Assembly (NCBI GenBank): GCA_013398615.1
Contig: VZSR01000514.1
Coordinates: 7,869,316 to 7,933,315, forward strand
Length of the DNA stretch: 64,000 nt
From: Brachypodius melanocephalos
Taxonomy: Eukaryota > Chordata > Aves > Passeriformes > Pycnonotidae
Reading direction: 5' to 3'
The position numbers were made by a program, and so were the translations under genes. Below the pieces are notes generated by a model. It did no database searches, had not been told where the DNA came from, and saw only the letters and a list, made by a program, of their open reading frames with translations. Below, in pieces: positions 12,712-24,600 of the stretch. The number at the start of each line of letters is the position of its first letter. The first letter of the stretch is position 1.

Positions 12712-14340
12712 GGAAAAAAAAAAAAAAAAGAAAGCAACCCAACAAGAGCACGCTGCTGAAGAGATCAAGTGATATGCACTCAAATATGTTCTCAGAGACA
12801 TATTGAGCAGAAATCTAGACAGAAACCAAAAGGAAATCTTTGGTTAGTCTGTGATAATTTAAAAGAAATGTTCTCTTCTTGGAAGCAGTGCCATGTATTA
12901 GCTTGGTTGTTAATCTAAATTTCAATGTCCTTAATTATGCTAATTTTTTTTTTCCTGGCAGATAATTAAAAAGAAGATTCTTAATGAGTTAGATGTCTTA
13001 AGATCCTAGAGAGAAGGAAATAATGGGAGAGAGAGGCTGGTAAAAAAGCAAAATAAAACAAAACTCAGATGCATTCAGTCCTACATTCCCCCTGCCATTT
13101 AGTAGGCAGATTAATTTCTTTGTGTTGTCCTCTGACAGCACTTTCTGTGCATCCATTATCATTTATTTGCAGTTTTGACTAGGTGCTATTTGGGGCAGAA
13201 GCAACCTTTCCTGCTCTGCCTGCAGAAGAAGGGGGTCCAGGGGTGTAGCTTGCACATTAGTACTCTACAGGAGAAATAAAGCAGGAGTGTTGTTCCTGCA
13301 GACAGAATCCTGACCCACTTTGGAACTGATCACTCCACAGCACTTTTATCGTTACCCGCCAATGTTGTTTTCCAAAGGCTGGGTCTCTGACCTATTTTCA
13401 CACTGATTTCTGTGCTAGGGAGGCTTTTATCCTTTAAGTTGTTGGATACTCGTTCACGTAAATACAGCACAAGTTTTGTTAACCAAACAAGATTCAGTGT
13501 TTCTGCTGGCAGGAGGCTGTTTTGGTGTTAGAAACTGAGGTGTGTGCAACAAATATTAACTTCATCTTAAGCCTGATATACCTTCGTGCATTTTTCTTGC
13601 ATCTGGGACTGAGATGGAGATACTGGAACTAACAGAAAATGTATATACAGCCTGTGAAACAGTAAACTGATGTGAGAAAAGAGCCTCCTCCCGTGGAGTC
13701 TCTAAGGCAGAATTTTTGCAGAATATTCAATCACAGGAACAAGTGGAGGAGAAATTTTAGGTCAGGGCTTTGGTCATACTTTTGCTTCACCTGATTCTGG
13801 AGAGAGTAGCCAGAAATTTCCAGCAAAACCATCCAAAACCCTGGGATAAGCATATCCAGAGCATCCCGAGAACTGGCCACGTGCCGCCTCGGCAGCCTGA
13901 TAATCCTCCTCGCAAAAGCCATTACCTCAACAGGTGCTGGTAGCCCCTGCTGTCTTCTTCATTAAGGGGCCAAAGACCATGTGATTGTGAAAACTAAACA
14001 CTCACTTATCCCTAGGTGAAGTTCAACTCGGTGGCAGCAGCAAAGGGCGGCCGGAGGAGGAGGCAGCAGCGCTGTGCCGCTCTCTGGACTCCATCCTGCA
14101 GCCCTGTTAACCCAACACTTTGCACAGCGCTAATCCCCCATTCAGCAAAACCCTGCTTAGCTCCAAAGCTTGGCTGAACTGGGGCCTGAATTCATTCTGA
14201 CAGCAGGGAGAGAGAAATTAAAAACAAATCTGTGGGAGACAGCGGAGATTTCTGAAGGTGATTTTTAGGCGGTGAGTTGCTGCATGTAAACAAAGGTGTT
14301 GCTTACACAGCTAATTGTTATTCAAATAACTCTGTGCATA
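12712..14340. other. Unique non-coding DNA with an A run
   Basis: The A16 run at 12714-12729 abuts the preceding CR1. A moderately GC-rich stretch at 13861-14160 holds 11 CpG by my count, clearly fewer than expected for its composition, so I do not call it a CpG island. No gene is recognised. Confidence 0.55.
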
Positions 14341-14362
14341 CATTTATATTTATACAAATATA

Positions 14363-14480
14363 TGTTATATACATTCATGGATATGTATTAAGTATGTATT
14401 ATATACATTGATGGACACGTATTTGTATAAATATATATTATATACATTCATGGATATGCATTTGTATAAATATATACATG
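14363..14480. repeat. AT-rich imperfect tandem repeat, about three units
   Basis: The phrase TTATATACATT followed by CATGG or GATGG and a TATGTATT/ATTTGTATAAAT tail recurs at 14365, 14399 and 14438. The spacing is 34 and 39 bp. The second and third units are the closest to each other. It is a young, locally duplicated minisatellite. Confidence 0.85.
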
Positions 14481-17400
14481 CACATTTCCCTTTCAAAAAA
14501 ATAAATGTAATGCAACTTGCTCAGAGCTCTCCTTAGATCCAAGTTTTCTGCGGGTTAGGTTAGCTACAAAAGGGAAAAGGGCCACTAAATAAATAAATAA
14601 ACAGCTTTGTTCAGTTGTATCTCCAGCAGGGATATGACTGTTCATTATGAACAGGGGCTGAAGGCTTCACTGCTCTGTAGTTTATAAATACTAATGAGTG
14701 ACATATTGAGAAAAATTGTACCTACAAAAGCAAAGTCTTCTGCCATGCAAATCAGGCCCCAATTCCCCACAGATAAGGATCTTTTTGATGGAACACATGC
14801 AAAATCTACAGCTCTTAATTCTTTCATTAGTATTCCAGGCAGACGATTGCCAAATAACAGGGAAAACTGTCTGAATTGCTGTGTCTGAAACCTAATATTG
14901 ATTTGTTTAATAGTGTCAGGAAGTCAAAATTCACAAATCTCCTGTCGATTGTTTATGAGGCAGTTAGCACAGAATTGGATGCCCCTGCTTAATTAATAAC
15001 TCATTACTGAAATTTGATTATATGCTTGAATGGTTTAAATGGGCTCTAATTTAGTATCTGCAAAGCAGTGTTGCAACAAAGTAGAATGGATCTAAAAGCT
15101 TGGTTTTTAACACTATTGCTGTCTGTATTTCATGATCTCCAGTGGTGAAGAATATGCTGACATAGTTGCAAGGGCAGATCTCGTAGTACATTGTTAATTG
15201 ACACAAAAATGTGTTGTTCTAATGATGTTATGAACTCCACTACAGCTAAATCAGATTCTCTAAGAGAAATTACATTGATTTGAAAAGAAAGAAACCTTAA
15301 AGGTAATTTTTTTTAGCATATGATTAATTTTCCAGTAATGGAGATGGGGAGTAGAAAGATATTTCTACCATTTCTTTTTTTCAGAAGCTTCTTAGGTATT
15401 TGGGTTTGTATGTCCAGGGGCTATGGGCTCTTCAGTGGCTGAGGTGCTTTTAAAACTTCTGTCCACCATATTTTATGCCTTTTCTGGCACTTTCTCATCT
15501 CCAGTATTAATGGAGGGAAGAAATATTCCAGGTGTAATTTTGAAGTTCTGAACTTCACTGAATTAACCTTTCTCCCTTTTCAGCATATGACTACACCTGG
15601 AGGGAAAAACCTTTCTAGTTTTATGAGAAACCAGGACAAAACAGATTAAAAAATATAGATTTGTCCACATTTTTGAGACAGAGTGAACTAGAATGAGCTG
15701 TGTCTAAGGGCTGGGTAATCAGGACGCTTATTTCTGGCAACATGGGGAACCCCCAATTTTCCTCAGCTACAAGTAATTATTATCTTATTAGAATATTGAA
15801 AATGGGTTTGTCTTTGCTGTTTTCTGTTTAAAGAATGTCCACAGGCATGCTGTTTGCTTTGAGAAGGACTCAGGCACGTGTTTAAACATGTTATTGACTG
15901 TTCATCTGGGTTTTGGTCCAAAAACAGGACCTCCTGCTGAAGATGGTGCTCATTACCTGCAGGATGGACACGTGCTCCAGGGTGACTGATGAGTGTATCA
16001 CGAATAATGAGCAGCAAACAGGAGAAAGTGAAGAGTTCCCAGGCAACCTGATGTCTGAATGTTATGTGCCCAGACTCTTTTAACCAAGTTCAAGTGGTTC
16101 GTTTAGCCAAAAGCAGTAAAAAAAATTAATAATTAATAAGATTCCACCAGATATGTTCAACCAGCCCCAATAAGATAAATCAGTGAAATGCTCTGGGAAA
16201 AGCTGTTCTCATGAGAATTCCAGGTGTGGTTGGCCTTAATGAAAAGGTTTGCATAATTTGGGCAGTTTTAGAGCAACCCAGACAGGGAACACTGAGCTGG
16301 TCAAAGCTGGCCCTGGAGGCAAAAACTTGACCCATGGCTGTAATAAATGGCATCATTTCTCTGAAGTCTGTGAAGCTGAGGATTTCAGATCAGATCCTCA
16401 AAGCAACTTAATCCTCCAATCAATAAAATATACTTCTCTAAATATCCCCAAGGAGCTGGACCTTGGAACTTGGACCTTGATCCACATGAAGTGTTAGCAC
16501 CCACTTGGAATACACTTTTTTTGGATACTTCTACAAAGAATAACCTGCTAAAGACTTGCAAATTGATGTAGCTGGACGGAGTTTAATCTCTCAAACTAAT
16601 AAACAGATCTGTTTGATGAGCAAACACAAATGTCCTGAAATATATGCATTTGTATACATAAACCCAGAAATCAAGTAGCAATTCTAATTGGAATAAAATT
16701 GACTGAAGAATATAAGTGCAAAATATTACTGAATATGTTAACTGAATCTAAATGTTTGGGATCTTTGAGGGCAGAAAAAAGCAGCAGATGAGTGCAGGTT
16801 TGTCTAGAGCTGTCCCCAGCCTCGTGCAGATGAATAAGCAGTGAGTTACCACTCCCTGTACTGTGTGGGCAGTGACTGTCTGGCACAGTGGCTGAACTCC
16901 CTGGTATAAACTGCATCGCATTTTGTGCCAAAAACCTCTCTGGAAATGTGAACTGCAGTGTATTCTATATGATAAAATTGCATTTATTCTTTTCCTGCAC
17001 ATCTTGTGCGGGCAGGGGAAGGAACTTCTGAAGTCCTTGTTTGGAAAGGGTAAAAGCTCTGGTAGATTTAGCAAAAACACTTTGGAAAAGCCCAAAACAA
17101 TTTTTAAAAAATCTGAATTTTTACCCCTTTGATGTGGTTTCTCCAGCCTTTGAATTGGGAAATGCTGCAGGGTCAACCTCTTATCCCCTGTCACTAAGCA
17201 CCACACTCTTCCAGCAAGGTACAAGTGCTATTTCAGGTGATTTGAAGACTTTGAAAACAGTTGGGTAGTTACCATAAGTATGACCCATCAAAACTGAATC
17301 AAAAGATATATTTTAAAATTTTTTTGCATTATCCCTATGTTAGAATTTTTTAAAAGACTGGTATTTTTCTGCCTTTTGCAAACAGGTTTTAGTAATGTCC

Positions 17401-18360
17401 CCTACAGATTTTTTTCCATTGGAGTTTCTGATAACTAGAACACCATTATCATTCTTTAGCATGTAGATTGCTTAAACAGTGTAAGAGGAAGATTATTTTA
17501 AATTTCCACTCTTACATAACTGAGCATATTATCAGCTTTAAACTGTGAAATAGTCAATAATAATAACCAACAATAAATAATACCATCAGGAGTTCATTTT
17601 TCAAGCAAAAAAGCAGCTGCTGTATGTTTTTGTACATGCAGCTATTACCAGTGTTGTAGTTCACAGGTTGGCTAAGTTTTTCTAGTGATGGGTAACTTTT
17701 ACAATTAATTTGAGTTAAATAATTAAGCCTGGGCAACTAAGAACATTTTTGAGCCATAATTAAAGACAAAAAAAAAAAAAAAGCTTTTAAGCAATGCTTT
17801 AGCTTGTGCTGAACAGCAGTCTCAGGAAGAATGAGGGTTTCTTTCTGCTCTGGGCCGATTTGTCAAAGTACTGTTAAGAATTTTTAGTTATATAAAAAAA
17901 AAAAAAAAAATGGAGTGAACCTTTACTTTTCCTCCTCTAATTTATTACGGTTGATTACGCAGCTGGAATGGGAAGGTAGCTGCTGTTTGTAGTTAAATAA
18001 CTCCTCACAATTTCTTAAAGAAATGATCTTCAAAGCTTTAATGGGTCAGTGGCTCAAGTACAAAGGAAAGATTGATTTTCATACTCCCACTCTTTGTTCC
18101 CAAAGTTTAAAACAGACACGTTCTGGTAAATTAGTTTGTCTATGTTATTAATGGAAGAACTTATTAAACTCCCATAAATACATGGTGGTATCTTACTTAA
18201 AACACAGAATGCATTTGCTTTGGAAAAAAAAAAACCAACATGCTTGAAAGTAAACAGGGGTGCAATATTTTCATTTGATTTCAGAAATGCCTCGAAAGGC
18301 AGAAAGCAGGAGAATTGGGGGTTTGCAGGATACATTAGGTTTGCGTAATGATGGATGGCA
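14481..18360. other. Unique non-coding DNA, 3.9 kb
   Basis: This stretch contains the longest open frame in the window (minus strand, 16748-17224, 158 codons). It has no start context, domain or family resemblance that I can see, and plus-strand frames overlap it. Short features are an AAAT microsatellite (14586-14602), A runs (17768-17782 and 17895-17910) and a TTAATAATTAATAAG stretch at 16127-16141. Confidence 0.55.
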
Positions 18361-18600
18361 CAAAGAGCGTGGGCTCGCGCGGGTAGAAAGTATGTGTTTT
18401 GCGTTTAATGAAAAGCATTCCCGTGCTGGGTAAGCGGCAGTGCTGTGGGGAGAACGACTGCTCCAAGCAAGAAATATTGTCTGGGTGGAACGTTCCTTTC
18501 AAGTGGGGCTCACGGGCACATCCCTGGGCTGAGCACGGGGAGGTTGCGCCGATCGCAGGAGCGATCCTGGGGTCGGGCCAGGGCTCCAGCACTGGCTGAG
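18361..18600. promoter_or_regulatory. Small CpG-rich patch (candidate orphan CpG island)
   Basis: I count 16 CpG in 240 bp, with C=54 and G=88, giving about 59% G+C and an observed/expected CpG ratio near 0.81. This meets the usual CpG-island thresholds, while the neighbouring kilobases are CpG-poor. CpG clusters occur at CTCGCGCGGG (18375-18383) and GTTGCGCCGATCGCAGG (18543-18559). Overlapping open frames on both strands (18335-18846) are explained by the composition. It could be the promoter of an unannotated non-coding transcript, a regulatory element or an intragenic island. No TATA box or splice-supported exon is visible. Confidence 0.4.
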
Positions 18601-21600
18601 AGCTGCTGCCAGAGGGATTATTCAGCTCCACGGAGGGAGCAGCACTGCTGCCACTCGAGGGGGATCAGGGGAGTGCTCCTGAGCCAACACAATGCCAGAG
18701 CTCCTCCTGCATCAGCCAAAAGTCGGCACAGGTCCATCTTCTCCTCCGCAAGCGGAGACACTTCTGATATATTCTCATGGCCCCTGAGGTCACTGAGTTT
18801 CCCTGATGAGCTGCCTGTCTGTACAAGGATGTCTCACCACACTTAATCACCTTTCCTTTCACTCATCCAACAGAGTTTAGTTTTCCCTGTGAATAAACCC
18901 CCCACATCTCATCAGTTCACAGGGAGGGACAGACCCACAGAAATGTTCCCAGTTGACCCCATCAGCAGCTATAGGGGTTCCTGTATCAGATGGGCTCTAC
19001 TTAACCAGAAATTCACTACCAGGGCTCTTTTCAGTGGAAAAAGCACCTGTGAGGCTGGAACTCACACCAGTGCTGCCTGCCAATGGAAGAGCAAGCTGCC
19101 TGTGACAGGCCATGGGGGTAGTACTGGTGGGTCAATAACTAAACTGAGCTGATCTGTGTGTTCCCTGCTCCCACTGAAGGCAGCAGAGCTTATCCTGACG
19201 CTGCTCCTCCTGCTTTTATTCCTACTGATGATTCTCTCTATAAACTTTAGCCTGAAGGTCAGAGACATAGGGTCAGTTGTGGGGAGATCTGGAGGTTTCA
19301 CTTGGATGGTGATGCTCAGTAGATGGGTAATGCATTTGGACTTTGGGCAAGTGATCTTTCCATGGCCATGATTGTTGCTTTGATTTTTTGGATTTTTTTT
19401 TTCTTTTTTGCTTTTGCTTTACCGGGGATATTTGACATGCCTCCCAGTACAATTTGAGAGGGAATCATATAACTGTGCTTTGGCAGAGGGAGGTGCATCA
19501 GGGTCCAGCCAATGTCATCCATACCGGCATCCAGGGGAATGGACAAGCCTGTGTAGAAACACCCTCCTGTTAGAGCAAGATATGAGGGGAGAAGGTCTAA
19601 GGTAACAATTTAGACTATTTCCTTCCAATGTAAAATTTCACTGAGGTGATTTACACAGCCACTGTGAAGTATCAGATTGGAGCATTTCTAGAAAATCTTT
19701 CAAGCTCAGCAGTATTCTGATTTCCTGAACACATTTTATTCAACAAATGTGTACTATGCATTGAAATGTAAGGAATAGGGTCAAAACTCTAACAAGAATA
19801 ATGAACTGATCAATGTTTGAATCTTCTGTTCCCTGTGTGCTCATTCCTCCCTCTCTGTGTTTGTGGAGAGTTTCCAATGTCTCAAATTGGTTCTGGAGCA
19901 GAAATGAAAGCAAGGCTTCATCTGCTTCTTTAGCAGCGTAAAGCTTGGGGTTCTCCAGCACAATTATCCCCACCAGACCCTGTGAGATGGCTCTTTCAGA
20001 GGCACTACAGTTTCTCACTGTCATCCAAGAGTTCTGTCTTCCAGAAAGGGTTGGGAGGCTGATCCTGCATTGCAGGAAGAATGGGGAAATAAATCAGTGT
20101 GTGCTCCACGCCAGTTCAGGAGAGACTGAGGTGTTTGCCTCTAGTCCTGGTCACACAGGACGTGGGGGTACTCATGGAACAGATTGTTGTGTTGTTTACT
20201 TATAAACAGCCTTTGTAAACCCTCAGCACAGGAAAAAAAATCCTCTCTACTGGGGATCCATTTCTTCATTTCTTCCCAGTGCATTAAAGCTCACTGCGCA
20301 GAGTGATTGCCTTTCCTTGCAACCAGTAATTTGGAGATTGGTACAGATCCTTGATCCTTTTGGAGCAAGGTACCTCCAATTCTAAGCCTCTACTTATTTA
20401 TTCATGGCTGGTTTTATACTAATTTCTTCATCTTTAAACATTGCAGCCTAGCTCATCCTGCAGTACACTTCAGGCACTTTTTTTTTTTTCCAAAGCGGAG
20501 CAAGTAAAAAAACTTTCATCTTCTTTCATAAGACATATTCCATGTTCAAGAATCATCTTAGTAATCCTCCTCTGACTCATTCCAGCTTGAGTTGCTGTTT
20601 CTTAGAAAAGGTGCCTTAACAGCCCCATCTTTGATATTTGACCATTCATTGCACAGAATTTTTTTATTTAGACAGGAATAAGCCTTGGGTAGGTGAGGGG
20701 GTTGTGACAACAGAGATGAGTAGGATGCTGAAAATACTACCTACTTGTATTAATTTTAATAACAGAGATGAACAAAAAATACAGACAGGAGGGAATACAT
20801 ACACCAAACTTCTCTCACTATGGACCACCAGTGGAACCTCACATCAGTGGGCTTGAGGCATCTGAAATCTGACTCTGTCTAGGCCCATTTCTACAGTTTT
20901 TGTATCAAGACCTATGTTTTTGGAATGAAGAGGAAGGAAAAACAACATGAAAAAAATGACTGGCTTCAAATACCACACAAAAAGAAGTTTCTAAAAGACA
21001 GCAGACACCTGCACTAACGGTACTGAAATAAAATATGCAAGCTTAGCATAGTATTTTAAAATATATGCCATTAAAAACCTCTTATGGCTGCTTGTTAGGA
21101 CAGTCAGGAACAGAAATTTGTGTGCATAGGGTTTTGCAGCTGCCCGTGAGCTGGCTGGTTTTTTTCACCTTGAATTTTCAGCATCTGCTTTGGCTCTGAT
21201 CATTTGCAGAGGCAGAGCCCGAGGGGACACCCCTCTGCAGTGGTGCAGCTGCAGGGGGTGACAGTCCCCAGCACGGAGGGACAATCTGGACAGGATGGGA
21301 GCCCAGACAGTGCCTGTCCTTTCAGGCCTCAGGGGTTTGTTTGTGAAATGAGAGTGCATTTCCTAGCCCTGGCACTCAGAGCAATGCACTCTGCTGTTGC
21401 ACACACGCTGGACACTCTCTAAGGGAGCTAAGGGTAGACAGAAAAGGAGAGGAAAATCTCGCTGGAGCACTTTCTCCTTTTTACCAACAGAGGGATTTGA
21501 GAGCCTCTCTCCATCTGCGAGCTCTGGCAATGATGCGGCCAAAGGAAACTAAGGATGTGTGTGTGCCCTGTAAAAATGGCCCTGTGGATGCTGTGTGGTG

Positions 21601-22659
21601 TTCAGCCAATGGTTTTACACAACAGCACATTGTCCAGGACAGGCTCACTGAAACACAGGCTAAGAAATCTCTTCCAAGGCACCAGAGAGATGGATCTACT
21701 GTTGGACTGGAGCAATCATGTGCTTAACAGCTCAGAGCTACACACACACACACAGATTTGGGTCAGGAAGTCAAAAATAACATTACACCAGATTGAATTT
21801 AAATTGTATGAGGGTTATAAGCACGCAGAATATTGTTGTGGTGCCTGGGTTAGTATTTCCTCTTTTGGAAAGCACTGTGGGATTATTAATGTATATAAGT
21901 GGTTAGGCAGGCGTTGCTTTTATATCTCATCTGTAAGGAAAAGCTTCCAAAAAGGCACTGGCTTTTAACCACAGGCTCTACAGAGAGATAAGATGCCTGT
22001 TATGGATGAAACAGCCCTGCTCTCCTAGCACAGGGTGTCTCCCCTGTGACTGGATATCCAAGGCTCTTCCACCCACATTTCTAATCTGACCCACTGTAGC
22101 TCTCACTCCGAATCTGTTCATTTACCCAAATATCTGTTTACTGCCTCTCAAGTATTTGAAAATGGAAATAAGCACCCAGCTTGCTCCCTTGCTTTCAGCA
22201 TGCTGGAGAAATGGCTTTATTAATGCTGTGGCTGTAAAGCTGTGTGTGTGTGAACACGCCTGTGCATGTGTGCTGAGCTCTGACAAGATTACAGCCAGAG
22301 ATGGTCTGACTACAGGCTACATCCTATTTAGGCTTCTGCAAAGATTAGACAGAGAAATCTCCCTTTTGTCTTTGAAGCACGAATGGATGCTGAGCTTCTA
22401 GCAGTCTGTAAACTGATGTGGTTCCTATGAAAAATAACAGCAACTTTTGAATTAATGATTTACCTTTAAAACAAGAGATAAGTAAAAAAAGTCCTTCCCC
22501 CCCTTCACCCAGCTGAACTGTACATGGATATTGAATCTCTTTTGTTGGCAGAAATCACAGTAATCTCTAAAGGACGTGCTTTTCCTGCCTTTTCAGGCTA
22601 CCTCACTGAGGAGAATTCCAAAGATTTCTGGAAAAGCTTTTTAGTGTAGGCAGCAGAGC
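18601..22659. other. Unique non-coding DNA, 4 kb
   Basis: No gene is recognised. A T-rich tract lies at 19387-19406 and a CA tract of about nine dinucleotides at 21740-21757. A moderately GC-rich stretch at 21180-21430 opens short frames on both strands. The frames here do not resemble known proteins. Confidence 0.55.
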
Positions 22660-23700
22660 TCCCCTCCTCGTACCCCTTCCCCCAGCATCATTATAATTTA
22701 CAGGATTCATATGACCATGTAAATACCTTGTGATTACATGGAAAATACCTCACAAATACATAATAATTACAAGTTCATGCAGATTACTTAGTAAATACAT
22801 TTGAAGTAAGAAAATAATTTGAAGATTAATTATCCCTTAACTCAGAGTATTTAAATTATTTCCCCAAAAATGTACAAATGTATTTGTGGTTACTTCAAGG
22901 CCGGTGGAGAAGGGGTTATGATGGTTCTGATCTGAGAGGAAAAAATGAAATTTGACAGGCATGGATTATTTAAAGCATGCAGACGTGAGCCATATAACCA
23001 TTACACTTTGATGCAAATCATACAGGAAAGCACAGGAGGGATGGCCTGTACAGAGAAGTAGTGGACAAAGTTAGGATTTCCTGCCATCCACTTGAAATTC
23101 AAACAAGTAATCATTTAATGGCAGAGCAGCATTACGTTTCTTGTTGCATGCATTAATGTCAGCAACCGGGACAAACATTTTGACAATTCTATTAAAATGC
23201 TTCACCATTCCCTATCTAACACCTGTTAGCTCTAATTTTCTTTCCTGAGACGTCCATCAGTAGACAGTGCACATTCCAAATCATTTATCACTTTTAAAGT
23301 GCTTCCATATGAGCTTTTTGGGGGGCTTATCTTGGCCTTAGGAAAACCTTTTCTGATGTATTAAAATTCAGTACTTAGAGGGGGAAAAAAAAGTGTAGAC
23401 ATCAATGTTTCATAGCATTCATGTCTGGTAATTATTAGCCTAAATTATGGCTTGCACATGACTTGACAAAGTGGACCATGCATTTAAAAAAGCTGCTCAC
23501 TAGACATGCACTGCTCAATATGTTCCAAGTTATTGAGATGTCAGTCAGTAATCATAAAGCAAACACCCCTCACTGAAAGGACCCTGCTAAGAGGGCTATG
23601 AGGCCTGGGGGACTACCTAAAAATGTCAGAAATGTTACAGCCTAAATGAATGACATCAGCAAGAGAACGTGTTTAAAAACATGCGCAATTACCTAATACA
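22660..23700. promoter_or_regulatory. TAAT-rich, repeat-free AT-rich block (candidate conserved element)
   Basis: Between about 22685 and 22860 I count roughly a dozen TAAT/ATTA cores, several times more than expected even at this A+T content. Homeodomain proteins bind such cores. An octamer ATGCAAAT lies at 23011-23018. No mobile element interrupts this kilobase. The look is that of a conserved non-coding element near a developmental gene, but motif density alone is weak evidence and no alignment was possible. Confidence 0.25.
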
Positions 23701-23803
23701 ATAAAATGGAAATCCTGGAACATGACAGACCCGATGAGCAGTGCTTGGGCAGGAGCATTTAAAAACAAAACAAAATACTCTGCTCTGGAATGAGAAAACC
23801 TTC

Positions 23804-23830
23804 ATATATACATATATATATATATATATA
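23804..23830. repeat. AT dinucleotide microsatellite
   Basis: An almost pure TA run of about 27 bases, broken once by a C at 23811. The minus-strand frame over it (23689-23928) encodes an artefactual IYIYIYVY segment. Confidence 0.93.
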
Positions 23831-24360
23831 AAAAAGTGAAAACCATGAAAGGTGATCACGTTGGTGTTTTTACCTCTACACATTGAGGAAAGGGCAAGAA
23901 ACACGTTATATTCTTTATCTACTGGCACATAATAGACTTGCTTATCATTATGTATGTTAAATCACTCCCCGTGTAGCTCCTATCATGCAAAACAAGGTGT
24001 TCTGTGAATTAATGCGGTGTTGGTAATCTCTCACCTTTCACAATGCTGACCACAAGTTAATCAGCTTGCAGAGGAGATGAGTGTTATGTACAGCATTTTA
24101 GAAGCACTTGCCTTTGCAATGCAATATCCTTTATGAAAGATAAGGCCTAACCTATTCCCACTAAACTGTGTGGGAATTTTGCTGATGGTTAGGGTGGGTA
24201 AAATAATGGGTTCAACATGCTGGATTTACACCAATGTTCTCTGCTGCAACAGTGCAAGGGGATGTGACAGAAGGTGATGTCTGGGGAAGAAACATGGGTG
24301 CTGCAGTCTGGACTCTCTGAAATTCTTGAAACGCAAATTTTGGTTTTTCTCCCGTGAACT
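23831..24360. other. Unique non-coding DNA
   Basis: AT-rich sequence between a microsatellite and a CpG-rich patch. No gene or repeat is recognised. Confidence 0.6.
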
Positions 24361-24600
24361 GCGCCTCACTAAAAACTTCTGAATTCCCTCGGAGCCCTTT
24401 GAAAAAACGGGGCTCCGTCCCCTTCGCACTTTTTAATTGCACACAAACAAAACCCAGGCAAACAAAGCCCCCGAGGCAGCTGGCAGCCAGCAGAGCTGTG
24501 CGCATCTGTGGGCAGTTTGGAAACGTCCGTCAGCGCAGGCAGACGCACCTTCACTTTCACGCGTCTGCTGTTTACTAAATAACATTTCAGCACAGTTTTC
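24361..24600. promoter_or_regulatory. CpG-rich patch in AT-rich surroundings
   Basis: I count 13 CpG in 240 bp, with C=73 and G=51, giving about 52% G+C and an observed/expected ratio near 0.84. The following 700 bp are AT-rich, with CTTAATTAAAGG (24639-24650) and CTAATTAGAATTTCATTAAAGG-like homeodomain cores near 24707-24730. CpG retention in unique sequence suggests a region kept unmethylated in the germ line, such as an enhancer or a weak promoter. Frames on both strands (24212-24622) are probably due to the composition. Confidence 0.4.

Noticed and set aside
13861..14160. CpG island
   Set aside because: Only 11 CpG in 300 bp at about 54% G+C, roughly half the expected number.
16748..17224. 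Longest open reading frame (158 codons, minus strand)
   Set aside because: No recognisable domain, overlapping frames on the other strand, and no exon-like context. A frame of this length is expected by chance in 64 kb.
18335..18846. Overlapping frames in the CpG-rich patch, considered as a possible exon
   Set aside because: Frames open on both strands in different registers, no family resemblance, and no clear splice-site pair. CpG-rich composition removes stop codons.
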